In this document: positions 1-7,972 of the stretch, in pieces
How positions within the stretch are numbered: position 1 is the stretch's first letter
Layout: each line of letters opens with the position of its first letter
Source of the DNA: Micromonospora sp. C28SCA-DRY-2
Lineage (GTDB): Bacteria > Actinomycetota > Actinomycetes > Mycobacteriales > Micromonosporaceae
Direction of reading: 5' to 3'
NCBI RefSeq assembly: GCF_030519475.1
Contig: NZ_JAUMKD010000008.1
Coordinates: forward strand, 124,001-188,000
DNA length: 64,000 bases
Program-made: the position numbers and the translations under genes
Notes under the pieces: generated by a model
Seen by the model: the letters and a program-made list of their open reading frames with translations, nothing else
Database searches by the model: none
Told to the model about the DNA's origin: nothing

Positions 1-740
1 ACGAACGCCGGGCCACCGCCCGCATCTTCGGCTCCAAACCGGGCGCGTACGGCGCCGGGCTGCTGCCGCTGATCGACGCCCGCAACTGGCGCAGCGACGC
101 CGACCTGGCCGAGGTGTACGCGGTCTGGGGCGGCTACGCCTACGGCCGGGGGCTGGACGGGCGGGAGGCGCGGGCGGACATGGAACGCTCCTTCGCCCGG
201 ATCGCGGTGGCGGTGAAGAACCAGGACACCCGCGAGCACGACATCGTCGACTCCGACGACTACTTCCAGTACCACGGCGGGATGGTGGCGATGGTCCGCC
301 ACCTCACCGGCGCCGCCCCGGCCGCGTACGTCGGCGACTCGGCGATGCCGCACGACGTGCGGACCCGGACGCTGGGCGAGGAGACCCGGCGGGTGTTCCG
401 GGCCCGGGTGGTCAACCCGAAGTGGATCGCGGCCATGCGCCGGCACGGCTACAAGGGTGCCTTCGAGCTGGCCGCCACCGTGGACTACCTGTTCGGCTAC
501 GACGCCACCGCCGGCGTGGTCGACGACTGGATGTACGAGCACCTGGCGGCCGCGTACGTCTTCGACGAGACCACCCGGGAGTTCCTGGAGCGGTCCAACC
601 CGTGGGCGCTGCGCGGCATCACCGAGCGGCTGCTGGAGGCCGCCGACCGGGGCCTGTGGGCCGCTCCCGCCCCGGCCACCCTGGACCGGCTCCGGGAGAC
701 GTACCTGACCACCGAGGGCGACCTGGAGGAGCGGCAGTGA
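1..740 (+). CDS. cobN: Cobaltochelatase large subunit CobN, 3' end (partial)
   Basis: The frame is open from the first bases of the window (codons from position 3) to the TGA at 738-740, giving the last 245 residues of a protein of more than 1100 residues. Visible CobN signature: RIFGSKPGAYGAG near the start, then LAEVYAVWGGYAYG, DDYFQYHGGM and, near the end, NPWALRGITERLLEAADRG. CobN is the large, porphyrin-binding subunit of the ATP-dependent aerobic cobaltochelatase, which inserts Co(II) into hydrogenobyrinate a,c-diamide in the cytoplasm. The fused chelatase ATPase that follows is its natural partner. The 5' end and operon promoter lie outside the window. The stop codon lies inside a 60-bp repeat (737-796). 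Confidence 0.95.
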   Translation, partial: ERRATARIFGSKPGAYGAGLLPLIDARNWRSDADLAEVYAVWGGYAYGRGLDGREARADMERSFARIAVAVKNQDTREHDIVDSDDYFQYHGGMVAMVRHLTGAAPAAYVGDSAMPHDVRTRTLGEETRRVFRARVVNPKWIAAMRRHGYKGAFELAATVDYLFGYDATAGVVDDWMYEHLAAAYVFDETTREFLERSNPWALRGITERLLEAADRGLWAAPAPATLDRLRETYLTTEGDLEERQ

Positions 741-796
741 GCGCGAGGAGTGAGCCGGCTCTGCGAGCCCCGCAGTCGCGAACGGAAGGCAGCGCA
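737..796 (+). repeat. 60-bp GTGA-bounded repeat, single copy
   Basis: The unit starts with the GTGA that contains the cobN stop and ends immediately before the GTGA start of the next gene. It shares the core GCGAGGAGTGAGCCGG...GCGAGCCCCGCAGTCGCGAAC with the triplicated element at 47416-47592. It contains a short hairpin (GGCTC-TGC-GAGCC) and a purine-rich ribosome-binding-like end (GGAAGG). It looks like a dispersed element that inserts at overlapping stop/start junctions and recreates the junction. Confidence 0.8.
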
Positions 797-3025
797 GTGA
801 CCGGGTACCCGTTCAGCGCCGTGCTCGGCATGGCCGACATGCGGCTCGCGCTGCTGCTCAACGCGGTCAGCCCGGCCATCGGCGGGGTGCTGGTGCGCGG
901 CGAGAAGGGCACCGCCAAGTCCACCGCCGTCCGCGCGCTCGCCGCGCTGCTGCCGCCGGTCGACCGGGTGGCCGGCTGCCGGTTCGCCTGCGACCCCGCC
1001 GCCCCCGACCCGGCCTGCCCGGACGGCCCGCACCCGGCCGCGCCGCCGGCCGAGCGCCGCCCCGCCCGGCTGGTGGAGCTGCCGGTCGGCGCCGCCGAGG
1101 ACCGGGTGGTCGGCTCGCTCGACCTGGAACGGGCCCTCGCCGACGGGGTCCGCGCGTTCGAGCCCGGCCTGCTCGCCGCCGCGCACCGCGGGGTGCTCTA
1201 CGTCGACGAGGTCAACCTGCTCCACGACCACCTGGTCGACCTGCTGCTCGACGCGGCCGCGATGGGCCGCTGCCACGTCGAGCGCGAAGGCGTCTCGGTC
1301 AGCCACGCCGCCCGGTTCCTGCTGGTCGGCACGATGAACCCGGAGGAGGGGGAGCTGCGCCCGCAGCTGCTCGACCGGTTCGGGCTCACCGTCGAGGTGG
1401 GCGCCAGCCGCGATCCCGCCGTCCGGGTCGAGGTGGTCCGCCGCCGGCTCGCCGCCGACGCCGACCCGGTCGGCTTCGCCGCCCGCTGGGCCGCCGCGGA
1501 CGCCGAGATCGCCCACCGGGTGGCCACCGCCCGGCGGCGGCTGGACGGCGTGCGGCTGCCCGACGCCGCGTTGCGCCAGATCGCCGAGGTCTGCGCCGCC
1601 TTCGACGTGGACGGCATGCGCGCCGACATCGTCACCGCGCGCACCGCGCTCGCGCACGCCGCCTGGCACGGCCGGGACGCGGTCACCGTCGAGGACGTCC
1701 GGGTGGCCGCCCGGCTGGCGCTGCCGCACCGCCGCCGCCGGGACCCGTTCGACACCCCCGGCCTGGACGAGAAGCGCCTCGACGAGGCCCTGGACCGGGC
1801 CGGTGACGACGGCCCCGACGACGACCCCGGCGGCCCGGGCGGTTCCGGTGGCGGCCCGCGCGGCGGCCCCGACACCCCCGGTCCCGGCCCGCACGGCGGT
1901 CCCGGCGGCACCCGCGACGACGGCCGATCCGACGGGTCCCGGGAGGACGGCGGATCCGAAGCCCGGCCGGCCGGCGCTTTCGGACCGGACTCCGGGAGCG
2001 CTGACGCCGCCGGGGACCGGGCCGACGGCACCGGGCCCGACCGGCCCGGTGCCGACGAGGTTTCCGAGCGCTCCGACGACCTGGTGGCCGGCCCGCGCGA
2101 CCCCGGTGGCGGGGACGCGGGCGCGGGCGGCGGGTCCGACCCGGCCCGTCCGGACGGCCGGCCCGGCGCGGGCGGGCAGCCGGTGGCCGTCCCTCGGCAG
2201 GGCCTGAAGGCCCGGCTGCTCACCGCGCCCGGCGTCGGTGACGGCGTGCCGGGGCGCCGGTCCCGGGCCCGCACCGGACGGGGCCGGACCACCGGCGCCC
2301 GGGTGCCGGCCGGCCGCCCCGGCGCGCTGCACCTGCCGGCGACGCTGAGGGCCGCCGCGCCGCACCAGGCCGCCCGGGGCCGCACCGTCGGGCCGCTGCG
2401 GCTGCGCCCGGTCGACCTGCGCGAGGCGGTCCGCGAGGGGCGCGAGGGCAACCTGGTGCTCTTCGTGGTGGACGCCAGCGGGTCGATGGGCGCCCGGCAG
2501 CGGATGGCCGCCGTCAAGGGCGCCGTGCTCGCCCTGCTCACCGACGCCTACCAGCGCCGGGACAAGGTCGCCGTGGTCGCCTTCCGGGGCGCCGGCGCGC
2601 AGACCCTGCTGCCGGCGACCTCGTCGGTGTTGGCCGCGTCGGCCCGGCTCGCCGACCTGCCCACCGGCGGGCGCACCCCGCTGGCCGAAGGGCTGCTGGC
2701 CGCCGCCGAGCTGCTACGGGTGGAGCGGCTGCGCGACCCCCGGCGGCGCCCGCTGGTGCTGGTGCTCACCGACGGCCGGGCCACCGCCGGCGACCGGCCG
2801 CTGGACCGGGCCGCCCGCGCGGCGGGCGTGCTCGCCGCCACCGGCGCCCCCTGCGTCGTCGTCGACTGCGAGTCCGGCCCGGTCCGCCTCCACCTGGCCC
2901 GCCGCCTCGCCACCCACCTCGCCGCCGACCACCACCCCCTGGCCGAGATCGCCACCGCCCCCCTGACCCATCTCGCCGCCCACCCCACCCAGTCCCGCGA
3001 TCTTGCACTTCGGGCCCGGGCATGA
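797..3025 (+). CDS. Fused Mg-chelatase-type ATPase/vWA subunit for cobalt insertion
   Basis: 742 residues. The N-terminal AAA+ half (about 1-310) is BchI/ChlI-like, with Walker A GEKGTAKST and Walker B GVLYVDEVNLL. A long Pro/Gly/Asp-rich linker (about 325-500) leads to a BchD-like von Willebrand A domain with the MIDAS motif VVDASGSMG. This layout is typical of actinobacterial proteins that work with CobN in place of CobS/CobT. Start GTG797 is chosen because it follows the repeat unit exactly and opens on the conserved chelatase N-terminus (YPFSAVLGM). The last codons (DLALRARA) lie inside the left arm of an inverted-repeat element, so the C-terminus may have been rewritten by it. Chlorophyll synthesis is excluded by context. 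Confidence 0.93.
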   Translation: MTGYPFSAVLGMADMRLALLLNAVSPAIGGVLVRGEKGTAKSTAVRALAALLPPVDRVAGCRFACDPAAPDPACPDGPHPAAPPAERRPARLVELPVGAAEDRVVGSLDLERALADGVRAFEPGLLAAAHRGVLYVDEVNLLHDHLVDLLLDAAAMGRCHVEREGVSVSHAARFLLVGTMNPEEGELRPQLLDRFGLTVEVGASRDPAVRVEVVRRRLAADADPVGFAARWAAADAEIAHRVATARRRLDGVRLPDAALRQIAEVCAAFDVDGMRADIVTARTALAHAAWHGRDAVTVEDVRVAARLALPHRRRRDPFDTPGLDEKRLDEALDRAGDDGPDDDPGGPGGSGGGPRGGPDTPGPGPHGGPGGTRDDGRSDGSREDGGSEARPAGAFGPDSGSADAAGDRADGTGPDRPGADEVSERSDDLVAGPRDPGGGDAGAGGGSDPARPDGRPGAGGQPVAVPRQGLKARLLTAPGVGDGVPGRRSRARTGRGRTTGARVPAGRPGALHLPATLRAAAPHQAARGRTVGPLRLRPVDLREAVREGREGNLVLFVVDASGSMGARQRMAAVKGAVLALLTDAYQRRDKVAVVAFRGAGAQTLLPATSSVLAASARLADLPTGGRTPLAEGLLAAAELLRVERLRDPRRRPLVLVLTDGRATAGDRPLDRAARAAGVLAATGAPCVVVDCESGPVRLHLARRLATHLAADHHPLAEIATAPLTHLAAHPTQSRDLALRARA

Positions 3026-3066
3026 CGGACGAAAGCGCAGAAATCAGGGACCCAAACTGCAAGATC
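2999..3066. repeat. 68-bp element with 16-bp terminal inverted repeats
   Basis: The left arm is GATCTTGCACTTCGGG (2999-3014) and the right arm is CCCAAACTGCAAGATC (3051-3066). They pair at 14 of 16 positions. The interior is A-rich compared with its surroundings. The element supplies the last codons and stop of the upstream gene and sits just before the cobO ribosome-binding site. It resembles a small non-autonomous palindromic element. It could also act as a hairpin between the two genes. Confidence 0.7.
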
Positions 3067-3101
3067 GCCGGGGAAGACCGATCGAGAAGGAGCGCCGCCT
3101 G

Positions 3102-3713
3102 ATGCCGCAGGGGAAGCCGAGCCACGTACCCGCCGACGGGCTGACCACCCGGCAGCGGCGCAACCGCCCACTGCTGATCGTCCACACCGGGCAGATGAAG
3201 GGGAAGTCCACCGCGGCGTTCGGGCTGGCGCTGCGGGCCTGGACGGCCGGCCTGCCGGTCGGGGTGTTCCAGTTCGTCAAGAGCGCCAAGTGGCGGGTCG
3301 GCGAGGAGAACGCCTTCCGCGCGCTCGGCGAGGTGCACCGGCACACCGGCCAGGGCGCCCCGGTGGCCTGGCACAAGATGGGCGAGGGCTGGTCGTGGAT
3401 CCAGCGCGGCGGCGCCGCCGACCACGCCGCCGACGCCCTGGAGGGCTGGCGGCAGATCCAGCGCGACCTGGCCGCCCAGCGCTACGGCCTCTACGTGCTC
3501 GACGAGTTCACCTACCCGATGACGTGGGGCTGGGTGGACGTCGACGAGGTGGTCGACACCCTGGCGAACCGCCCCGGGTTCCAGCACGTGGTCATCACCG
3601 GCCGGGACGCCGACCCGCGGCTGGTCGCCGCCGCCGACCTGGTCGCCGACCTGGTGAAGGTCAAGCACCCGATGGACGCCGGCCAGAAGGGCCAGAAGGG
3701 CATCGAGTGGTGA
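3102..3713 (+). CDS. cobO: Cob(I)yrinic acid a,c-diamide adenosyltransferase CobO
   Basis: 203 residues. CobO/BtuR family: transfers the 5'-deoxyadenosyl group of ATP to cobalt of corrinoids in the cytoplasm. The P-loop GQMKGKSTAAFG follows a short basic N-terminus. Further family signatures are FQFVKSAKW, YVLDEFTYP and the final HPMDAGQKGQKGIEW. ATG3102 is preferred because AAGGAG lies about 12 bases upstream and family members begin with similar short tails; an upstream TTG at 3003 would fall inside the inverted-repeat element. It overlaps cobB by GTGA, so translation is probably coupled. About 75 bp separate it from the chelatase gene, the largest gap in the visible operon. Confidence 0.95.
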   Translation: MPQGKPSHVPADGLTTRQRRNRPLLIVHTGQMKGKSTAAFGLALRAWTAGLPVGVFQFVKSAKWRVGEENAFRALGEVHRHTGQGAPVAWHKMGEGWSWIQRGGAADHAADALEGWRQIQRDLAAQRYGLYVLDEFTYPMTWGWVDVDEVVDTLANRPGFQHVVITGRDADPRLVAAADLVADLVKVKHPMDAGQKGQKGIEW

Positions 3714-5086
3714 CCCGCCCCGCCGCCGAACCCGCCGCGCCGTGGGCGCTGCCCCGGGTGGTGGTGGCCGCGCCGGCCAGCGGGCACGGCAAGACCACCG
3801 TCGCCACCGGGCTGCTCGCCGCGCTGCGCCGCCGCGGCCTGGCGGTCAGCCCGCACAAGGTCGGCCCCGACTACATCGACCCCGGCTACCACGCCCTCGC
3901 CGCCGGCCGGCCCGGCCGCAACCTCGACCCCTGGCTGGTCGGCGAGGAACGGATCGCGCCGCTGCTGCGGCACGGCGCGTCCGTGCCGGTGCCGGCCGAC
4001 GTGGCGGTGATCGAGGGGGTGATGGGGCTGCACGACGGCGCGGTCGGCCGGCGCGGCTTCGCCTCCACCGCACACGTCGCGCGGTTGGTCGACGCCCCGG
4101 TGCTGCTGGTGCTGGACACCACCGCGCAGGGCCGCTCCGCCGCCGCGCTGGCGCTCGGCATGGCCGCGTTCGACCCGGCCGTGCGGATCGGCGGCGTGCT
4201 GCTCAACCGGGTCGGCTCGGCCCGGCACGAGACGCTGCTGCGCGACGCGCTCGCCGAGGTGGGCGTACCGGTGCTCGGGGCAGTCGCGCGGGCCGCCGCG
4301 GTGGCCGCGCCGTCGCGCCACCTCGGGCTGGTGCCGGTCGCCGAGCGGGCGCCGGAGTCCGTCGCCACGGTGGCCGCCCTCGCCGACCTGGTCGAGTCCA
4401 CGGTGGACCTGGACGCGGTGCTGGCGCTGGCCCGCACCGCCCCGCCGCTGACCGCGCCGGCCTGGGACCCGGCCGCCGCCGTCGGCGGCCCGGCCGGCGC
4501 CGGCCGCCCGGTCGTCGCGGTCGCCGGCGGACCGGCCTTCACCTTCTGCTACGCCGAGCACGCCGAACTGCTGGTCGCGGCCGGCGCCGAGGTGGCCGGC
4601 TTCGACCCGCTGCGCGACCCGGCGCTGCCCGCCGGCACCCGCGCGGTGGTCGTCGGCGGCGGCTTCCCCGAGGCGTACGCGGGGCAGCTCGCCGACAACA
4701 CGGCGCTCCGCGCCGAGCTGGCCGGCTTCGACGGCCCGGTGCTCGCCGAGTGCGCCGGGCTGCTCTACCTCGGCCGCTGCCTGGACGGCGCGCCGATGTG
4801 CGGCCGGCTCGACCTCACCGCCCGGATGACCGACCGGCTCACCCTCGGCTACCGCGACGCGGTGGCCGCCACCGACTCCCCGCTGGCCCGCGCCGGCGAC
4901 CCGGTACGCGGGCACGAGTTCCACCGCACCGCCACCGACCCGGGCCACGGCGACCGGCCGGCGTGGCGCTGGGACGGCGCCCAGCACGGCTTCGTCGCGG
5001 GCGCAGTGCACGCGTCCTACCTGCACACGCACTGGGCCGGCCACCCGCGGGCCGCCCGCCGCCTGGTCGAGGCGGCCAGCCGGTGA
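3710..5086 (+). CDS. cobB: Cobyrinate/hydrogenobyrinate a,c-diamide synthase
   Basis: 458 residues, normal length. It amidates the a and c carboxylates of the corrin ring with glutamine and ATP. The N-terminal dethiobiotin-synthetase-like ATPase domain has P-loop APASGHGKTT and the substrate motif KVGPDYIDPGYH. The C-terminal class I glutamine amidotransferase domain (from about residue 265) has FTFCYAEH, GGGFPEAYA and the Cys of LAECAGLLYL. Start GTG3710 overlaps the cobO stop (GTGA). The stop (TGA 5084-5086) overlaps the upstream candidate start of cobI. As the organism carries CobN, the substrate is probably hydrogenobyrinate, although CbiX and CbiD/CbiG genes in the same operon also allow cobyrinate. 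Confidence 0.95.
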   Translation: MTRPAAEPAAPWALPRVVVAAPASGHGKTTVATGLLAALRRRGLAVSPHKVGPDYIDPGYHALAAGRPGRNLDPWLVGEERIAPLLRHGASVPVPADVAVIEGVMGLHDGAVGRRGFASTAHVARLVDAPVLLVLDTTAQGRSAAALALGMAAFDPAVRIGGVLLNRVGSARHETLLRDALAEVGVPVLGAVARAAAVAAPSRHLGLVPVAERAPESVATVAALADLVESTVDLDAVLALARTAPPLTAPAWDPAAAVGGPAGAGRPVVAVAGGPAFTFCYAEHAELLVAAGAEVAGFDPLRDPALPAGTRAVVVGGGFPEAYAGQLADNTALRAELAGFDGPVLAECAGLLYLGRCLDGAPMCGRLDLTARMTDRLTLGYRDAVAATDSPLARAGDPVRGHEFHRTATDPGHGDRPAWRWDGAQHGFVAGAVHASYLHTHWAGHPRAARRLVEAASR

Positions 5087-5180
5087 CCGCGCGGAACGGC
5101 ATCCCGGCGGACGATCGCGGCGCCCCGGCCGAGCCGCCCTCCGCCCGCCGCCTGGCCGGCGGCCAGCCGGTGACCGCGCG
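5052..5180 (+). repeat. Duplicated stop/start junction around cobI start
   Basis: Segments 5052-5093 and 5141-5180 share CCGCCCGCCGCCTGG and CGGCCAGCCGGTGACCGCG, with only a few differences between them. The start codons they carry are 87 bp (29 codons) apart and in frame. This is direct evidence of a local duplication that lengthened the N-terminus of CobI. Confidence 0.75.
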
Positions 5181-5967
5181 CGCTGACACCGGCCCGCCCG
5201 GGCCGGGCGCCGGCCGGTCCGGGCCGGCCGACGCCGCCACGCTGACCGGGGTCGGGGTCGGTCCGGGCGATCCGGAGCTGCTCACCCTCCGGGCGGTCCG
5301 GGTGCTGGCCGAGGCCGACGTGGTCTTCGTACCCGTGCTGGACCGCCTCGCCGCGAGCCCCGGGCGGGCCGAGACCACCGTCGCCGGGCACGTCGCCGCG
5401 GACCGGCTGCACCGGCTGCCGTTCGCCCTGGACGACCGGGGCGGGGTGACCCGTCGCCGGGAACGCGCCTGGGACGCCGCCGCCCGGGCGGTGGTCGGCG
5501 CGGTCGACGGCGGTGCGCGGGCGCTGGCCTTCGCCACCATCGGCGACCCGAACGTCTACTCCACCTTCGGCTACCTGGCGCAGACCGTCCGGGCGCTGCG
5601 CCCGTCGGTCGAGGTGCGCACGGTGCCCGGGATCACCGCCATGCAGGAACTCTCCGCGCGCAGCGGCGTCCCGCTCTGCGAGGGCCGGGAGCCGCTGACC
5701 CTGCTGCCGGCCACCGCCGGGCTGGCGCTCTTCGCCGACGCGCTCGCCGGACCGGGCACCGTGGTCGCCTACAAGGGCTGGCGGCGGCACGCCGACCTGG
5801 TCGCCGAGCTGCGCCGGCAGGACCGGCTCGGCGAGGCCGTGCTGGGCCGGGGGCTCGGGCTGCCCGGCGAGCGGGTCGGCCCGGTCGAGCTGGCCGGCGA
5901 CGACCTGCCGTACCTGTCCACGCTGCTGGTCCCGGCCCGCCGCGACCGTCGGGGAGGAAAGCTGTGA
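5083..5967 (+). CDS. cobI: Precorrin-2 C20-methyltransferase
   Basis: 294 residues from GTG5083, or 265 from GTG5170. SAM-dependent methyltransferase of the cobalamin/SUMT fold that methylates C20 of precorrin-2. Visible motifs are VGVGPGDPELLTLRAV (SAM loop), TIGDPNVYSTFGYL and VPGITAMQELSARSGVPL. The family fold begins around TLTGVGVGPG, so the first 45 or so residues are an extension. The extension is bounded by two near-identical segments (5052-5093 and 5141-5180), each ending in the same GTGACCGCGCG start. It therefore looks like an in-frame duplication of the stop-start junction. Either start could be used; 5083 couples translation to cobB. Confidence 0.92.
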   Translation: MTARNGIPADDRGAPAEPPSARRLAGGQPVTARADTGPPGPGAGRSGPADAATLTGVGVGPGDPELLTLRAVRVLAEADVVFVPVLDRLAASPGRAETTVAGHVAADRLHRLPFALDDRGGVTRRRERAWDAAARAVVGAVDGGARALAFATIGDPNVYSTFGYLAQTVRALRPSVEVRTVPGITAMQELSARSGVPLCEGREPLTLLPATAGLALFADALAGPGTVVAYKGWRRHADLVAELRRQDRLGEAVLGRGLGLPGERVGPVELAGDDLPYLSTLLVPARRDRRGGKL

Positions 5968-6824
5968 CCAGCGCGGAAACCGCCGAGCGGGCGACGCCGG
6001 CCGGCCGGGTGTGCTTCGTCGGCGCCGGCCCCGGCGCGGCGGACCTGCTCACCCTGCGGGCCGTCCGGGCGATCGGCGCCGCCGACGTGGTGATCTGGGC
6101 GGCCAGCCTGGTGCACGCCGACGTACTCGGGTACGCCCGTCCCGGCGCCGAGATCGTCGACTCCTCGCAGCTGCCCATCGAGGGGGTGCTCCCGCTCTAC
6201 CGGCGGGCCGCCGCCGAGGGGCTGGCCGTGGCCCGGATCCACTCCGGCGACCCGGCGCTCTGGGGTGCGGTGCAGGAGCAGCTCGACCTGTGCCGGGCGC
6301 TCGGGCTGGCGGTCGAGGTGGTGCCCGGGGTCTCCTCGTTCACCGCGGTCGCCGCGATCGTCGGCCGCGAACTGACAGTCCCCGAGGTGGCCCAGTCGGT
6401 GATCCTCACCCGGCTGGAGGGCGGCAAGACGCCGATGCCGCCGGGGGAGCGGGTACGCGACTTCGCCCGGCACGGCACCACCATGGCGCTCTTCCTCTCC
6501 GCCGCCCGCTCCGGGCAGGTGCAGGCCGAGCTGCTGGCCGGCGGCTACCCGGCGGACACCCCGGCCGTGGTGGCGTACCAGGCGACCTGGCCGGACGAGC
6601 TGGTGGTGCGCTGCACGGTCGGCACCCTGGCGGCCACCGTGAAGGAGCACCGGCTCTGGAAGCACACCCTGTTCCTGGTCGGTCCGGCGCTGGCCGCCGC
6701 CGGCACCCGCTCGCACCTCTACCACCCCGGGCACTTCCACACCTTCCGCCGTGCGGAGCCGGCCGCCCGGGCCGAGCTGCGCCGGGCCCGGGACGCCGGG
6801 CCGGGGGACGGGCCCCGGGCATGA
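5964..6824 (+). CDS. cobM: Precorrin-4 C11-methyltransferase
   Basis: 286 residues, slightly longer than the usual 250-260. SAM-dependent methylation of C11 of precorrin-4 (CobM/CbiF). Motifs: VCFVGAGPGAADLLTLRAV at the N-terminus, VIWAASLVHADVLGYA, RIHSGDPALWGAVQEQ, VEVVPGVSSFTA and LTRLEGGKTPMPPGE, the last being a strong CobM/CbiF signature. The C-terminal 30 residues (from about SHLYHPGHFHTFR) are partly family-typical. The final basic/Ala-rich tail is not. Start GTG5964 overlaps the cobI stop. Confidence 0.95.
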   Translation: MTSAETAERATPAGRVCFVGAGPGAADLLTLRAVRAIGAADVVIWAASLVHADVLGYARPGAEIVDSSQLPIEGVLPLYRRAAAEGLAVARIHSGDPALWGAVQEQLDLCRALGLAVEVVPGVSSFTAVAAIVGRELTVPEVAQSVILTRLEGGKTPMPPGERVRDFARHGTTMALFLSAARSGQVQAELLAGGYPADTPAVVAYQATWPDELVVRCTVGTLAATVKEHRLWKHTLFLVGPALAAAGTRSHLYHPGHFHTFRRAEPAARAELRRARDAGPGDGPRA

Positions 6825-7972
6825 CGTACGCGGAGCCGCCGCTGCGCGAGCCGGACCTGCCGCGTACCGCGAAGGTCCGGCCCACCGCGCTGCGCACCGG
6901 CTGGACCACCGGCGCCTGCGCCACGGCGGCGGCGAAGGCGGCGGTGACCGCGCTGGTCACCGGCGTGCCGCAGCGGGAGGTGGAGATCGGGCTGCCGGCC
7001 GGGCGGCGGGTGCGCTTCGCGGTCAGCCGGTGCGAGCTGGCCGCCGGTCCGGCGCCGTGGGCGGAGGCGGTGGTGGTCAAGGACGCCGGGGACGACCCGG
7101 ACGTCACCCACGGCGCGGAGCTGACCGCCACGGTGCGCTGGTCGGCGCCGCCCGGACTGCGGCTGGCCGGCGGCGACGGCGTCGGCACGGTCACCCGGCC
7201 GGGCCTCGGGCTGCCGGTCGGCGGGCCGGCCATCAACGACACCCCGCGACGCATGATCACCGAAGCGGTGGCGGAGGTGGTCGACCTGACCCGCGCCGGC
7301 GTGCACGTGGTGATCAGCGTGCCGCGCGGCGAGGTCATGGCGCGCAAGACCACCAACCGGCGGCTCGGCATCGTCGGCGGCATCTCGATCCTCGGCACCA
7401 CCGGGATCGTCCGCCCGTTCTCCACCGCCTCCTGGCGGGCCAGTGTGGTGCAGGCGGTGCACGTGATGGCCGCGCAGGGCCAGCGGACCGTGGTGCTCTG
7501 CACCGGCGGGCGCACCGAGCGGGCCGCCCGGGAGCTGCTGCCGGAGCTGCCGGAGGTCTGCTTCGTCGAGGTGGGCGACTTCACCGGCGCGGCGGTCACC
7601 GCCGCGGTCGCCGACGGCCTGACCGGGGTGGTCTTCGTCGGCATGGCCGGCAAGCTGGCCAAGCTCGCCGCCGGCGTGCTGATGACCCACTACACCCGGT
7701 CCAGGGTCGACCTGTCGCTGCTCGGCGCGGTCACCGCCGAGGCCGGCGGCGACGCCGACCTGGTCGCCGCGGTCGTCGCCGCCAACACCGGCCGGCACGC
7801 GTACGAGCTGTGGGCGGCGGCCGGCCTTCTCGGGGCGGCCGGTGACCTGCTCTGCCGGCGGGTCCGCCAGGTGCTGCTGCGCTTCGCCGGCCACCCGGTG
7901 GCCGTCGACGTGGCGATGGTGGACTTCGCCGGCTCCCGGGTGGTCGCCTCCTCCGGCCGGTGGGCGGCATGA
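6821..7972 (+). CDS. cbiD: Cobalt-precorrin-5B C1-methyltransferase CbiD
   Basis: 383 residues. CbiD catalyses C1 methylation in the anaerobic-type route; CobF does this in the classical aerobic route. Signatures: LRTGWTTGACATAAAKAA near the N-terminus, GLPVGGPAINDTPRRMI, the long GGISILGTTGIVRPFS, and VGMAGKLAKLAAGVLMTHYT. Start ATG6821 overlaps the cobM stop (ATGA). The presence of CbiD beside CobN/CobO/CobB shows that the operon mixes enzymes named from both the oxygen-independent and the oxygen-dependent pathways, which is common in actinobacteria. Confidence 0.95.
   Translation: MTYAEPPLREPDLPRTAKVRPTALRTGWTTGACATAAAKAAVTALVTGVPQREVEIGLPAGRRVRFAVSRCELAAGPAPWAEAVVVKDAGDDPDVTHGAELTATVRWSAPPGLRLAGGDGVGTVTRPGLGLPVGGPAINDTPRRMITEAVAEVVDLTRAGVHVVISVPRGEVMARKTTNRRLGIVGGISILGTTGIVRPFSTASWRASVVQAVHVMAAQGQRTVVLCTGGRTERAARELLPELPEVCFVEVGDFTGAAVTAAVADGLTGVVFVGMAGKLAKLAAGVLMTHYTRSRVDLSLLGAVTAEAGGDADLVAAVVAANTGRHAYELWAAAGLLGAAGDLLCRRVRQVLLRFAGHPVAVDVAMVDFAGSRVVASSGRWAA

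Noticed and set aside
1..800. A cobalamin riboswitch for the cobalamin operon
   Set aside because: The operon begins upstream of the window. No conserved B12-box sequence is seen in the visible intergenic spaces.
497..2365. Long open frame on the minus strand opposite the chelatase gene
   Set aside because: It is an antisense shadow produced by high GC. The plus strand carries clear AAA and vWA motifs.
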